A DNA stretch of 64,000 nt from Anaeramoeba flamelloides (GCA_027625915.1 JANTQA010000008.1:3985001-4049000); one strand, 5' to 3'; shown: positions 30,674 through 44,200, counted from the stretch's first letter. Numbers and translations: made by a program. Notes: a model not told the origin generated them from the sequence alone.

Positions 30674-33600
30674 TTACAATGGTTTCTGTTGAGAAAGAGT
30701 ATTGTTTTGATTTAATTGATTTTCTTTATCTTGATTTATTTTTGATTTTTCAAAAAGATTTTTAATACCATCCTTTGATTTTTTTGTTTGTTTTTGGTTA
30801 TGCTCTGATACTTTTTTTTTTTCAAATAATGTGAAAACTCTTTTTTTTGGTTGTTTTCTTTTTATTTCTGGTGAAAAAATTGATTCTTCAATATCACTTC
30901 CTGTATCCACCTATTATAATTTAAACAAATTTAGTAAAAAAACGTTAAAATAATATTTACAATATAAAGGTTACAAATTATTTATTTTTGATTAGATATG
31001 AAATTATTTTGTTTAACATTATAATTTATTTATAATTATTTATTTAATTCTAAATAGGAATTTTGAAATTAAATTGTAATTGTTTTCTCAAAAATTAAAA
31101 GGTATTTTAGTTTCAATTATAAAGTTTAAATTAACAATAATAACCTGATAATTATTATTAGTTGATTAGTTATAAAAAATCAATTAAAAAATATTTGAAC
31201 CATTAATTTTTTTCGGTTTTTTTTTAAAGTTACAATTTTAATTTAAACAAAAAAAACACGAAAAAATTAGAAATTATTTTTAAATAGTCGATAATTTTAT
31301 CATCAACAAAATAAAAAAAAATACCAATTTTTTTATTCAATGATTCATTTTTAAACTATTTGGATACTTTTGGTTCAATATTTGTATAAAAATATATTTA
31401 TATTTACTGAAATGTTTAATTTTAAATTGGATGTTTTTGGAAGTTTATCATTTTTTTCTTTTTGTTCAAAGAACCGAGACTTTTATCTATTCACTTAAAT
31501 CAAATCTTCTTAAACTTTCCAAAAAAAAAAAAATGTTTAAACATTTATTTACATTTATCGGTAAACAAGTATTTTTGGTTTAAAAATTTTATTTTATAAA
31601 ATATGAAAAAGCAATATTTTATCCCGATTAAAACCCTTATTCGAAAGTCTATTTAATTTGAATTTGAAAAAACAGTAGATCTAAAATTTCAAAGTTTACA
31701 ATAATTTCAAAATTTATCATTTTTAATAGTCTTTTATCACTGGTTTGGAATTAGTAAAATATCAAAGTAAATGAATTGATCCATGAGAAATAAAAATCAA
31801 AAAGTTTGTCAATATTTAAGATTTATATTTCTGTGATTTGCTTTTTTCAAAAAGTATGAAAAATATTCTATCTCCTTTCTAACTTTTAGAATTAACGATC
31901 TTCAAAGATCATTATTTTTATTTTTTATTATTTTAAAGTTTGGTTTCTCAACATTAAGCCAACTTTTTAAAAGAAATTTGTTTTAAAAATTATTTTTTTT
32001 TTCTTTTTCGAACTTCTGAAAACTTTTTAATATAATAAGTTTTTTAGATCTCCATGCCATTTTCAAATTTAGTATTTCTGGATTTAGTATAATTTATTGA
32101 AGGATTTTGTTGAGTTTTATCTGAAAAAAAAAAAAAACGAATTCAATTGTATATACAATTGAATTCGATTGTATTTTGAAGATGAAGATTCATATAATTT
32201 GAGAAGAGATCAAAAAAAAAAAAAAAAATTCGAGTTATTTTACATTTGCTGTTTTATATTCCGAGATATTGGAAAATATTCTTTGATTTTTTTATCTTAC
32301 TTTTGCTCTAACTGAAGATACTTTTTGAAAGTAAACCATAGAGTTATTTTCTTTTGTTTTGTATGGTAACTGTATAAAAATCTAGAATCTATTCAAAGAA
32401 TTTGTTTTTGGGGTTCAATTTAAACTTTACCACTTGAAAAAACAATTTCTAAAATGGTAAAGTAACAGATTTTAACATTATCACAATGATATTAAAATCA
32501 AGATAGCTTAATTATATTTTCATTAAGGTTATTTTTTGAATTCTTTTGGGTTGTGATGAGATTTTTTTTAACATCAAGTCACAAATAGTACAAAATATTT
32601 AATATTCAAAATTTGTACACAAAAAATTTGAATGGTTTTAAAAACAAAATTATTTTGTTTCAAATTTATCTTTGAACATCAAAATATAATTTTTTATTTT
32701 TATTCTGGTCTTAGTAAGAGATATTTTTTGATATTTGCTTGTATTTAACCTTTTAATGAGAAAAATTATTTAATTTCAAATTCTTTTATCTATTCTAAGA
32801 AAAGTGTATATTTTTAATCTCTTGTTGAACTCAAAGATAGTGAATATTAGGAGTTAGATTTAAAGTTGTTTCAAAGAATTAAGGGAGATAAAAAAAAATA
32901 GATTTTTTATTATTATTTTCCCATTTACTTTTTTTGAGTTTCCTTTTTTTTTTCACTATAAAAAAATTTTTCTTTGAATTTTTTAATTAAAAAGTAGAGA
33001 AGAAAAATAACCAGCGATCTGGTTCTAATTTGGTGGGAAAAATATTGAAGAAGAAAAATGGTGGTGGTAATTTATCTTCTTCTAATATGATAAATGCCTT
33101 GTAATAGGATTAACTTTTGGCTAGTTCGGTAATAATTCTTTTTACTGTTATTAACTTCTACTATGTACAATATTATGTAAATCAGGCGAGGTGATTAGAA
33201 AATTTCGACATAATTAACTAAAAAAGGAAACAACCACCAACCCATTTGGCACTTTGTGGCACAAAAAAAAACTTTTAAGTTTTTACTTTTTTTTGTCTTA
33301 TTTTTATAATATCTTTTATTTAGAAAACTAAATTGAGTTAAAAATACTTCTAATGACTGTAATTAAAAGGTTATTTTGACTACTCTTTGAATTAGGAGTC
33401 ACAAATTTAGTCACTTCAAAACTCTCTCTTTAACAGATTAAGAGCTCTTGGGCACTTAACCCTTACCAATAAATCCTAATATCTTTTATTTCTTGATTTT
33501 ATTATCTCTTTTTCTTGTCTTTATTCAAAAATATTTTTTTTTCTTTTTTTTAATAAAGAAAAAATTATTCTATGGGTTATAATCTTGCCTAAATTATAGC

Positions 33601-36572
33601 TAGGATAAAAAATTCAAAATAAATTTAGGGTTTAATAAAGTGCTTCTAAGTGCCTTAGAGTGCCTAGGTTTTTTTTAATTTAAAAGAATTCAGTAAAATC
33701 TTGGATTTTTCTCTATTCTTTTAAATTCAAGAAAAGCTAATGGTAGTTTTTTTTGATTTGAGAAATAAATAGAAAATTTTTGAAATTTTCAGTGAATTCT
33801 TTTAAATTAAAAAAAAAACAAATGAAAAATAGAGGGTAATTTTGTTGAATTGTCTTTCTTCTAATTAACAATAAAAAATAAATAAAAAAATCTTTTTTTA
33901 TTTCAAAACAAATCTAAATTCAGTTCTCATTTGAATTTGCAAACTCTTGTAATTTCCGCTGACTGGAATTAAAAGGTTAAATAAACAGTTCCCTAGCCAA
34001 CGTACCCCAGTTTTGATGGATGGGTACGATGTATTTAAAGGATTTGAATTGATATTAGAAGAAACAATTTATTATTTCATATTTTCAATATTGAAATCAT
34101 TTTTTCACATTTTTTTACATTTTCGCTTTTTTCTTTTTTTCAACTTTTCATTGATACGTAATTGTTTTGCCAATTTTTTGTTTATTAAAATATTTATAGT
34201 CCCTGTGTAAAAAAGTGTTGTTCTAATGTTATTGAAATAGTGCTAATTTATATTGGTTTCTATTAGAATTTTCTTTGATTTTCAATTGAAAATCAAAATG
34301 AACATTGTTGTTTTTTTCTCAACATTTTCTCCGAAGAATTTTGGTTTTTCATTTTTTCGAAAATTGATTGATATTATTTTAAGAGAAGTAAATCAGCTAT
34401 TCTTTCTTAAAGAAAAAATAATAATAATAATAATAAAAAGTATTTTGAAACCAAAAATTGAAAAAAAAATCATTTTCAAGTAAAGATTGTTATAGTGTGA
34501 AAAAGTTCATTTTTCACAGAAAATTATTTGTTTATGATTGGAAAAAAAAAACAAATTACCAATTTTTGTTTTACTTAATTTCGTGATTTGTTGGATAAAT
34601 TTAAGAAAGATACTTCTCAAATTTTATAAATTTTAAGAAGGAATCCAACAAAAAAAATGAATTCTTTTAATAAATTCTACGAAATAAAAAAGTTAAAATA
34701 ATGATCATAGTTTAAGATTAAATATGATTACCAAAAAAAATTTAAATAGAAATATTTGTGTTCAAAAATTTCTTAATTGTGAAAGTTTTTAGAAATCAAA
34801 TATTGGTTGGGTATTGGTTTTGATGGTTTAAAATATGGATTTAAATTTGATTCTAACTTGAATTTTTTAAGAATTTGAGAATTTGAAAATAAAAATAAAA
34901 CAAAATATAAAATAATTAAATAAAAGAAAGAAAAAGAAAAGAAGAATAAGGCGAAGATTAAACTTACAGTGGTGATATTCTGGTTTGACATTAATGTGGA
35001 TTGGGATTCAATTGAATTCAATTTATTAAGTTGATTTTCATTCTCAGACTCTTGTTCGTTCTCGTTCCTTTTTGCATTATCATAATAGTGATTTAAAAAG
35101 GGATTTATTATTCTTGATAAATAGATATTATATTGTAAATCTGTTATTTTTTTTTCATTATTTTTGATTTGTTTCTTGTGATCGTTTTTTGTTGTAATTA
35201 AAATTTTAAATTGTGTATTTTGGTATATTTGATTTGAATTTTTTTGAAATAAATTCTGTCTCACAAGATTTGTTTTTTTAATTTTTTTCTTCAATTTTAA
35301 TATTGTTTTTTCTAATTGGCTCTTTTCCAATTCAGTCTTTTGTATATTTCTTTCGGTATTTTGAAAACTCGAAACTTCGTTTTCTGGGTCTGTATTTGAA
35401 AAGTTTAATTTAACATGGGATTTAACGTTTCGCTCCATTATTGTAAAACTTTGTAAATATTTTTCCACTTCCGTTTGGGATATTTTATTCACCTTCTCTC
35501 TTTCTTTTAATTCCAACCTAATTTGAGTGATTGCTTTTTGGGTCTCATTTAATTGGTTCTGAATTTGTTGATTTTGTTGAAGAATTTTCTTGGTAAAATT
35601 TTCATCTTTCATCTTTTCTAAATGTTCTGTTGAATATTTATTTTTTTCCTTCGAATGAATAATTTCCTCTTGTAATCGTAAATTTAGTTTGTTATATTTG
35701 ATAATTTCCTTTCTTTTTTTCACGATTTGGGAAACATCTTTGTTTTCATAAACCCAGATTTCAAAAACCATTTCTTTTTTAATCAAGATCGGTATGATTC
35801 CAAGATAACACCAAATATTTTGAATATTATATTTATGATCCTCCAAGACGTTATTCAAGCCTTGGGTTTGAAAGTTTTGCCCACCCTGGCCACCACTTCC
35901 TTCTTCTTCCTCTGAATTTTCAACCAGCTCATCTTCCTCAGATAAAATTGTTAGATTGACACCGCTTTCTTCGAAAAAGTTATCAAAAGTATCAATTCCT
36001 TCGTTTGTGTTTGTTTTGGGTGTTTGTTGTAGGGAACTGTTTTGTGTTTTGTTCTCTAAATAATTTATGTGATCTTCTTTGTTTGGTTTTCTTTGTTGAT
36101 CTCTTTCTTTGTTCGAACTTTGATCGTTCGTGTTTTTTTCTTCGATCTCTTCTTCTGAAGAGGACGTGCTCATAGAGTTATTATTATTCAAAAAGATATT
36201 CTTGATCCTTTTTTTTTGTTTTTCGTCGTTTGTTTTACGTGGCGGTAAGGGCTTTTTGAAGCACCATACAAGATCTAAATTGTTATTTTTACGAAATTGT
36301 TCCGTAGTTGGTAATTCTTTGACAAGCCTTGTTGTAGATTCACTGTATTGTGGTTGATCAATTGCACACAAGTCAGTAAAAGGCCGATCATTTAAAGTTT
36401 GGTAATCGACTTCAAAAAGTTTGCAGCTTGATTCGTTAACGTGAGTTACAATTCCTTTTTTGTTAACATACAAGATCGGGTTTACTGAATTCGATGCAGT
36501 TTTGACTCTTTTTTTGAATTTATTTCTTTTCAGTGGGAGACACGATTCCTCAGAAACCAAATTGTTGCCCAT
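30674..36572 (-). CDS. PAS-domain coiled-coil protein, possible N-myristoylation (two exons, 4-kb intron)
   Basis: Exon 1 is 34968..36572 (535 codons). At ACT/GTAAGT the open frame leaves the coding sequence and runs on into a Phe-rich stretch. Exon 2 is 30674..30910, after ATAATAG, also phase 0, giving a 613-residue product. It begins MGNNLVSEES, a plausible N-myristoylation signal. Residues about 30-110 resemble a PAS fold: NPILYVNKKGIVTHVNESSC and LFEVDYQTLNDRPFTDL. A long disordered Ser/Glu/Asn insert follows, then IWCYLGIIPI and FEIWVYENKD, which could be the last PAS strands. Residues about 285-480 form a Glu/Lys/Gln coiled coil. Exon 2 is a charged tail with KRKQPKKR. PAS domains sense ligands or mediate contacts; no output domain is seen. 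The intron join is inferred from splice signals and phase. Confidence 0.65.
32138..32167. repeat. Perfect 30-base palindrome
   Basis: The half-site CGAATTCAATTGTAT is followed directly by its exact complement with no spacer. It is flanked by A-runs inside the PAS-gene intron. Confidence 0.85.
32995..33870. repeat. Composite dispersed repeat, copy B (longest)
   Basis: Blocks match copy C (about 60425-61285) in the same order: TCTAATTTGGTGGGAAAAAT, GTGATTAGAAAATTTCGACA, AAAGGAAACAACCACCAACC, a CTCTTTTTCTTGTCTTTATT stretch, GGTTATAATCTTGCCTAAAT, GTGCCTTAGAGTGCCTAGGT, and a TTTAAAAGAATTCAGTAAAA stretch. No coding frame. It looks like a decayed mobile element of about 0.8-0.9 kb. Confidence 0.65.
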
Positions 36573-37204
36573 TTAAAAAGTTGTTGTGTTGGTAAAATAT
36601 GAAAAAAATTGAAAGATTAAACTATTTTTTTGATAACCTCTCAAAGTTACGGGTTTGCTTTTCTTAATATTTACTTTTATAAGAAAACTGGTGGTTTTGT
36701 CAAATTCAAACCAAAGAAAACTCACATGTGTCCAATCATACAGAAACTTTAGTTTTACCATCAAAAGTATTTTTATCTTTTTTAGTTTTTGAAAAATCTC
36801 TATTTTCCCATTTAATCGATTTATTTTTTTCATTTGACTCCAAATTTCAGAACTTTAAGGATTTTAAAAAGAAATGATAGAGCTTAAATTTTGAAGTGTT
36901 TTATTTCCAAATATTTTGCCATTTTGATACAAACTATTTTACAATTTAAAGTAGAAAATTTCCTTTTTGATGTTCTCAAACACATTATCATGATTTCAAA
37001 ACTCTTTACTCACAACAAACCCTGTTGAATTGGATAAGGGTAAATATTATTAGAATAGAATTTGATAAATAATTCTCGTTAAAAAAAGTTGTTGATTCTA
37101 TTAAAAAATAATCTTTTGAGGTTTTCAAGAACATTCTCAACTCACAACTTTTGTTTGGGACTAAAGCTATTTAGGAGAGGTGAAAAATTGTCCAAAAAAT
37201 TCCC

Positions 37205-37384
37205 TTAAGGGACTATTCTCTATTATTTTCTTTTTGGCCGATTCTCTAACTAAAGATTCCTTATCTAGAAATATAATTAATATTGAAAATAAAAAGGGTT
37301 TTTCAAATCGAAGTAATTGGCAAAAATTTTTATCAATCTCTATTAAATTTAAGTAAAACAATTTAATTGAGATTATTATCTTAA
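37205..37384. mobile_element. TTAA-ended MITE, 180-bp short form
   Basis: It starts TTAAGGGACTATTCTCTATT and ends with a diverged complement (GAGATTATTATCTTAA). Its left part matches the left end of the 5994-6947 element (a GAATCCTTATCGAGAAATAT-like stretch) and its right part matches that element's right end (AGTAATTGGCAAAAA, TCTCTATTAAATTTA). It therefore looks like an internal deletion of the long form. Confidence 0.65.
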
Positions 37385-38952
37385 GGGAATAGTAAACCAA
37401 AAAATCTTCAAGTAAATTTAATAACCAAATCAAAAAAAATTTACAATATCATGAAATAGTAAAATAGAGTAAAAATCCGATTTTTTCAAAACCAAACTTA
37501 TTTCCAAGTTATTTTCCAAAAATGAATTTGTTGTTTATAAAAATTTGGATCCATTATCTCATTTTTGTAAAAGTTCAAAATTCAACAAATTTCCGAATTA
37601 TTTAAAAAAAATATTTTCTTTCAAAGAAGAAAGAAATCTAATTTCCTTTAAATAAAATGTACAATATTACACTTTAAAAATGATACAACTAAGTTTTGAA
37701 ATAACTACAGTATAAAAAATCTACTTAATTTCAAAAAAAATATAATAATTACTTTAAACTTAAAAAAAATATAATTTATTGATTCACAAAGAAAAGTTTA
37801 TATCAATTTTATCTTTTTTTTTAAACAAAATATACGAAAAAAAAAACCAAACATTCAAATTAAAAATTTACCAAATATACTTTTTTTTATAACCTGCAAA
37901 ATTCCACTTATACCTAAATGAATACCTTTTAATTTGATTATTTTTAAATCAAAATTAAGAACCCATTTTTAATTTTATCCAGTGAGTTATTAATAACCCA
38001 AAGATTAAATTTATCAATAGACTTTATTATTATTTCTCAATTTATTAAATTATTGGCAAACAAATAAAACAAATTCAAATAAATAATTCTAATAATAAAA
38101 AAAATAAAAGATATTACCAAATAACATGATTTTAAGGATGATATTCCCTTCTATATAATATGAATATTTGAAAAAGAATATTGAATAAACTTTTAAATTT
38201 CAAGAAATTTAATAAATAGTTATAAATAAAATGTTGATCAATTTTTTCTAGATCTTCAATGATTCAATATTTAATTCATTTTTATTTTATTTTTAAAATA
38301 AGATTAATATTATAAGGTTATTAATTCATAAAAACTTTCAGAAATTAACTAAAAGTGAGATTTCAATAAAAATTACAATTATTTTCAAATTTTTCTTTTT
38401 CAAATTTGATCGGAAAATCCTAAGAAACAGTATCAGATATTTTGACGGAAAATTTGATTTGGGAAAATTACCTCTTTTAAAAATGATAACTCATCTCTCT
38501 AAAGTTGATATATAAAATTTTATAGTTTTGTATAATTATATCCTGGTGTAAATAATTACTCTAATATCTTTGAGAAAAAAAAATACGGGTTTCTAGTCCC
38601 TTAACAAAATGTTTTCGACATATCTACTCTTTTTTTGTTAATTTTTAGAAATTATAGATGAATCTAGCCCCTTAATTTGGCTTATTTAACAGTGAATATT
38701 TTGGTTTGTTAGGAAATATACAGTCTGTCGGGAAAATATTTTTTAAATTTTTATATAAAACGAGAAAATTAAAGTCATAATTTGAGAAAATAAAAAAAAA
38801 TTAGTATATGTCCAATATAAGATAATAAAAAATAATCTGTAATTTTTACTAACAATTAACCAATTATTAAAAGAAATTGTTAAATTGGTTTTTTTTTTGT
38901 AAAATTGGGGTTAAATTTATTATTTTTAAATATTTTTTACATATTTTTTCAG

Positions 38953-39040
38953 TCCGTTTTAACAAATCCCAATCCAAACAATTCAATTGGTAATCTTGTT
39001 GAAAATAGAAATCAAAAAATCAACTTAAACGATAATTTAA
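38953..39040 (+). other. Isolated exon-like segment
   Basis: A TTTTTTCAG acceptor-like site precedes an open stretch reading SVLTNPNPNNSIGNLVENRN and on to NDNLS, followed by GTATAATCC. The sequence is less homopolymeric than its surroundings. No neighbouring exon, start or stop was found, so this may be a relic or chance. Confidence 0.2.
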
Positions 39041-41221
39041 GTATAATCCTTTTTCTAAATTTGAGGTTTATTTGTAAACATTAGTTAAAAGTCAATTTTT
39101 TTTTGATTTTTTCTTATTGTTATATTTCTTTTTTTGGTTAAATTGGATTATAGTTGGAAAATTCATACAAATTCACTTTCAATAACTTCATTTTAATATG
39201 TATATAATTATCAATATAATTATTTAAAAATATTTTCCTTTCGATTAGCAATTTTACAATTTAAAATCAATTTGACCTTTTTTCCAGCTGACAATTATTT
39301 CACGGATAATAAGTTTAAACTCTAAACTGGTTTACATTATTTTAGCTTTAGTATTTACAATTATTAACTTTTATAGGAAAATTTTTATTCTTATAAGATT
39401 TATAATAATTAATATTTGAATTCAGATTTAAACTAATACGAATATATGTATAACTGATTAAATAGAAGAAATTATAAAAGAATTTTTAAAAAAAATATCA
39501 ATGAAATTTAGATCTATTAAATAATTTATGTTATTCTTTCAAGTTTTTAAAAAAGATATTTTCTCTCATTTAAAAAAAAAATAAAAAAAAATGTAAAAAA
39601 TTTCAAATATTGAAAATTTTATTATATAATTGTTTGGTGTTATTCATAAGAAACCATAATAACAATTCAAATCATTTTTAGAATAAAAAAAATAAACAAA
39701 ATATATGTACAAAAAGTGATTATTTTAAAAAATGTAACTTTATGGGCTGGTAACTTACTTATAAATTATTAAATCAACTATAAATTTCCTAATTTTCTAG
39801 ATCTTTGTTTCAAAATATTTAATTTTATTAAAGGAAATTATCTCTTCACCAAACACAAAAACTTTTAGGGAAGAGAAATTAATACAATTTTTAAGATTTT
39901 TTTTACATAAACTTGATAGATTTAACTTTTTTAATTAATAGTATGTATTTTATTATTTTTTTTTAAGAGAATAAATAAAGTGTAAATGATTTTTTGGAAT
40001 TTTCTCTTTATAAAATTTATTTTTTTAAAAAATTTTTCATTCAAAGTTTTAATAGTAGTGTTTAGAAAAAAAGAACTAGATTATCAAATCCAAATATTTC
40101 TGTTATAGATCATCTGAAAAAGATAATGTGTAGGTATTTTGAAATAGATGCCATTGTGTTATCTAAATAAAAAAAAACATTTACATTGTTTCTATTTTTA
40201 ATCCCCATGATAATTTGGAAATAGATAGGAAGGTTACAAAGAATATATTCAACTTGTTCAGATAATATACATAATAAATCATAACTTGTCAGAAAATAAT
40301 TGTTAAAAGCAGATAATTTCTTTCATTATGTTTACAAATAAATTGGTTAAAGGATTAATTTTCTTCGGATATATTTTGTAAGAAAATTATCTTCATTAGA
40401 TCTATTTCCCTAATTATTTCAATTTTAGTCTTCAGAAGATCCTTTAAACACCCAATCCATGAAATTATTCTGTAATCAATTGAAAAAAAATATTTATTTT
40501 CCACGTTTATTCTATCATGCATTATTATTTGTTATGTCGTAAAACCAACCAAGTTCAATAAATATACTTGAGTTTGCTTTTTTTCGATTAATCATATCTT
40601 TTCTCCATTTTTCAGTAAGCATTTTTTATGACTATTTTAGGTGGTTTTTTTTTTGTATTTTTGAAAATTTTGAGTGTATTTTTTCGATTTTACATCTTTT
40701 GTTTATCTCTAATTGAAAGAAATAAAATGAATTCTAAAATTTTCTTATTCAGAAAAAAGGGAAAAAAAATTTGATCTCACTGAAAAATTTACAATTCTAA
40801 GTTTCTTAGTCGATCAGAATTTTCTGACAATTCACGTATCCAAAATTTTGTAAGTAGAGAATATCACCAATAACACATTTTAAAATTTTGCCCCTTTTCC
40901 TGTGAAAGACTGATCCCTTAACAATTAAAAATTAATAAAAGAATTTTTTTTTTTGTTTTTTTTATTTCTGATTGTTTTGAAAATAGATGACTGGATTAAT
41001 TTTAGTTTGTTCTAATTAAAGTCTTCAATATAAAAAAAGATTTCAAAATAAAGTACCTAAAAACAATTAAATGAAAAAGAAACAAAAAAAGAAAGTTCGA
41101 ATAATTAAATTTAAAAATAAAGTAAAAAGAAAAATCAAAATAATAATAAAAAAAAAATTAAAAAAAGCAAATCAAAAAGAAAAATTGCTCTAAAATATCC
41201 TTCAAAAAAAAAAAAATAAAA

Positions 41222-44200
41222 TTAATTTTCTTCTTCATTATTTTTGTTTTCTTCTTGTTTTTCTTCTTCTTGTTTTTCTTCTTCTTGTTCTTCTTCTTGT
41301 TTTTCTTCTTGTTTTTCTTCTTCATTCTTTTCAGTTTTTTCGTCCTTATTTTTATCTTTTTTTTTATCTTTTTTCTTTTTATCTTTTTTTTCTGGTTTTT
41401 TCGATTTATGTTTGCCAGTTTTGTTTAAAAATTGACCAAATGTTGTAGCTTGGTAATTAATTTTAGTTTTATAAGGTCTAGAAACCCAAGAAGGAGTGTT
41501 ATTACACATGGCCAACGCTCTATGAACATAAGACATTTCTTTACATAGATATTTTTCTGGTTTACCGTTTGGGTAGTACATTAACCCGGCATAGGGAGGC
41601 TTTGCCTTAGGCTTCAAATATTTTAAAAACTTGCCACCGCCCGGCATGTCGACACCGAGGTCAATATCTGGGAGGCTAAGGGATGGCAATTCAATACCAA
41701 AATCTATTCCGAGGTCGCCAACAGAAACTGAAGGCAGGTCAATTGACCCGATCACTTCATTAATAATTTTGAGCACTTTTAAAATTTTTAATTTCTTTGG
41801 GGCGGGGAAATTGATTTCTGGGACATTTTGGGAACTCTTGATACACGTTTCAAGAACCTTGTTCATTTTTGGTAACTTGAAACCTGAAAATTTCATTTTT
41901 GGCAATTTTTCATCATGGTTTTCTAAGGACTCCACAATGATCGATAAAAGATCTGATAATGGGATTGGGTTTGGCGAGGGCAATTCAATTTCGTCGAGTG
42001 CTTCTTCACCCTTTTCCTCAAGGTCCCTCAAAATGTTTTTAAAAAAGATACTGAGGCTTGGCTGTTCGGGGAATTCCAATTCTAAATCGTCCATTTCTTT
42101 TAAGACTGATAGGCAGTTTTTTAATAGCCATCCGACATTGATGACGGGTAAATTTGGCAATTTGAGTTTGGGTTGGTTGGAGACGCCATCCCAAATTTCC
42201 TCAAGTACAACCATAATATCCAAAATGGAGGCCGGTGGGTATTCACCAATTTGAACAAATGGCAATTCCCCCTTTTCCTTTGATAGGGATTTGGCTACAA
42301 TCTTGAAAATGTCATCCAATTCAAATTTTGGGTTTTCTGGAATGTCAATTTCGGGTAGCCCCTCTCGTCCATCAATTTGGTTTTCAACCAACTTGTCAAA
42401 AACCATCAAGATCTTTTTCCCCAGTTTTGCTGCTAGTTTTTTTAAAACTGGGTTTGGTTTCTTCCTTCTTTTCGATGTCACAAACCTAACACCATACTCT
42501 TCTTTGCCGCTTATAACTTCTGCTATTTCACCCACGCCCTCACTGACCTTTTCTAATTCTTCACCCCCTGCTGCCTTGGCAAGTTCAGTGCCAAATCCTC
42601 CAGATGTGCCTAATTCTCCAAATTGGCAATACCACCATTCGCTATGTTTAAATTTGTGGATAGTCTTCTCTACTACCTTCTTTTTTTTATATTTATAACC
42701 AAAGGTGTACATTGCCTTGTCTGTGATTACTAACATTCGATCTTGCTTGGAACCTCGATGATTGACCTTTTTAATTGGATAACCATATAATAATTTTTCT
42801 TTTTTGTCTTTCTTTTCTGTTTTTTTTTCCTTCTCTTTTTTTTTTTTTTCCTTATTAACATACTTGGTCATGAAGATCTCAAACGCTTTTTCATCTAATT
42901 TGTCAGGTTTAAGAAATACAGGCGAAGATAAAATCGATTCTAAATATTCAAAATGCCCCTTTCTAATATAAAAGGATTCACTAACATCTTTTAATAATCT
43001 AATTTTCTTTTTCTTTTGTTCCTTTCCAAATTTATTTTTTTTTAATTTCTTTTCTAATTTAAATAACTTTACTGAATGTCTTAAAAGTGACTATATTAAT
43101 TTATTTATAGTTTTGTTTATTTATATGTTTGTTAGTTTGTTTGTTCGTTAGTTTGTTAGTTTGTTAGTTTGTTTGGTTGTTTGTTGAAAGTGTCAAAAAG
43201 AATAAGAAATAAAATGAGATTTAAAATATTAAGATGATAATTTTTAAAAGTTTTTTTATTTTGGTTACATTTTCAGAAAATTTATTTTTTCCTCAAATTA
43301 TCTTTTAATTTAAGAATGATTTTTGGTTTTTAAATTTAATAATGCTTAATGAAAAAACTTTAAATTTTTTTTGGTACATTAGAGTTTTATGTAGTGTTTA
43401 TATATTCTACTTTACATAACTTTACTACATTGCACCTTATGATCCTTTGAATTCAACTAGATTTTCATTTTCGTTAAGGCATTCATCAGGTTTTAAAATT
43501 ATTAAAAAAAAAAAAAAAAATCAATTGATAAAAATTCTCTTTTTTTGCTTTATTTTGAATTAGATTTATAACTTATTAAATTTTGAGTTTCAAATAGAGA
43601 ATATATGTAAACTTTGGGTTCAAACTTTTTCACTTAGTACGTTATTTTCTATCAAAACAAAAAATAAAAAATAAAAAACAAATAGCAAAATCAAATTATT
43701 CCCCAATAAATTAAAAATGAATTTTGAAAAGAAAAAAAAAAATGAAATAATTCAGGTTTAAAAAATCAAAATAATAAAACAATAAATTCTATAATTGAGA
43801 AAGTTATCATCACAACTTTGTTTTAATTCAATTTATAGATAGAATATGATTGTATTTTAAACCAGAATTTTTTCTTTCTCTTTTTTTGACTTTGTTTAAA
43901 AATAAATTTTTTTCTTTTCATTTTTTTTTAAACAAAAGTTATTCTCGGAGTTATACTCTTACCTAAATTATAACTAAATTAAAAAACTCTAAATAAATTC
44001 AGTGTTTCATACAGTGTCGTCAAGTGATGTAGAGTGCCGTAGAGTGCCATAGAGTGCCTAGATTTTCCAGAATTCAAAAGAATGGAGAAAAATCAAAGTT
44101 TTTACTCAATTCTTTTAAATTCTGGAAAAGCTAACTGTGGTTTTTTTTAATTTCAAAAATAAAAAGAAAATTAAATAAAATTTCGGTTTATTTCTCAAAT

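Larger units (their letters stand above)
30911..34967 (-). other. Giant intron of the PAS gene
   Basis: It reads GTAAGT at 34967 and ends TAATAG at 30911 on the minus strand, 4,057 bp. No exon is recognisable inside. It holds a perfect 30-base palindrome (32138-32167) and a copy of the composite dispersed repeat (about 32995-33870). If the join is wrong, 30674-30910 would be the end of an unidentified gene. Confidence 0.55.
36573..41221. other. Gene-free region upstream of the PAS gene
   Basis: 4.6 kb of AT-rich DNA. It contains the 180-bp TTAA element (37205-37384), isolated TTAA-GGG-type ends near 38602, 38680 and 40918, and one stretch at 38953-39040 that looks like an exon but has no partner. 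Reading frames at 36573-36833 and 37167-37433 are not accepted. Confidence 0.55.

Noticed and set aside
34013..34483. Two plus-strand frames in the PAS-gene intron
   Set aside because: Phe/Ile/Lys-rich, with no family or splice support.
37167..37433. 88-codon minus-strand frame
   Set aside because: It overlaps the 180-bp TTAA element, so it is a by-product of the MITE sequence.
41244..42698. Plus-strand frames of 63-207 codons
   Set aside because: Antisense shadows of the TH1-like gene's third exon, with no family resemblance.
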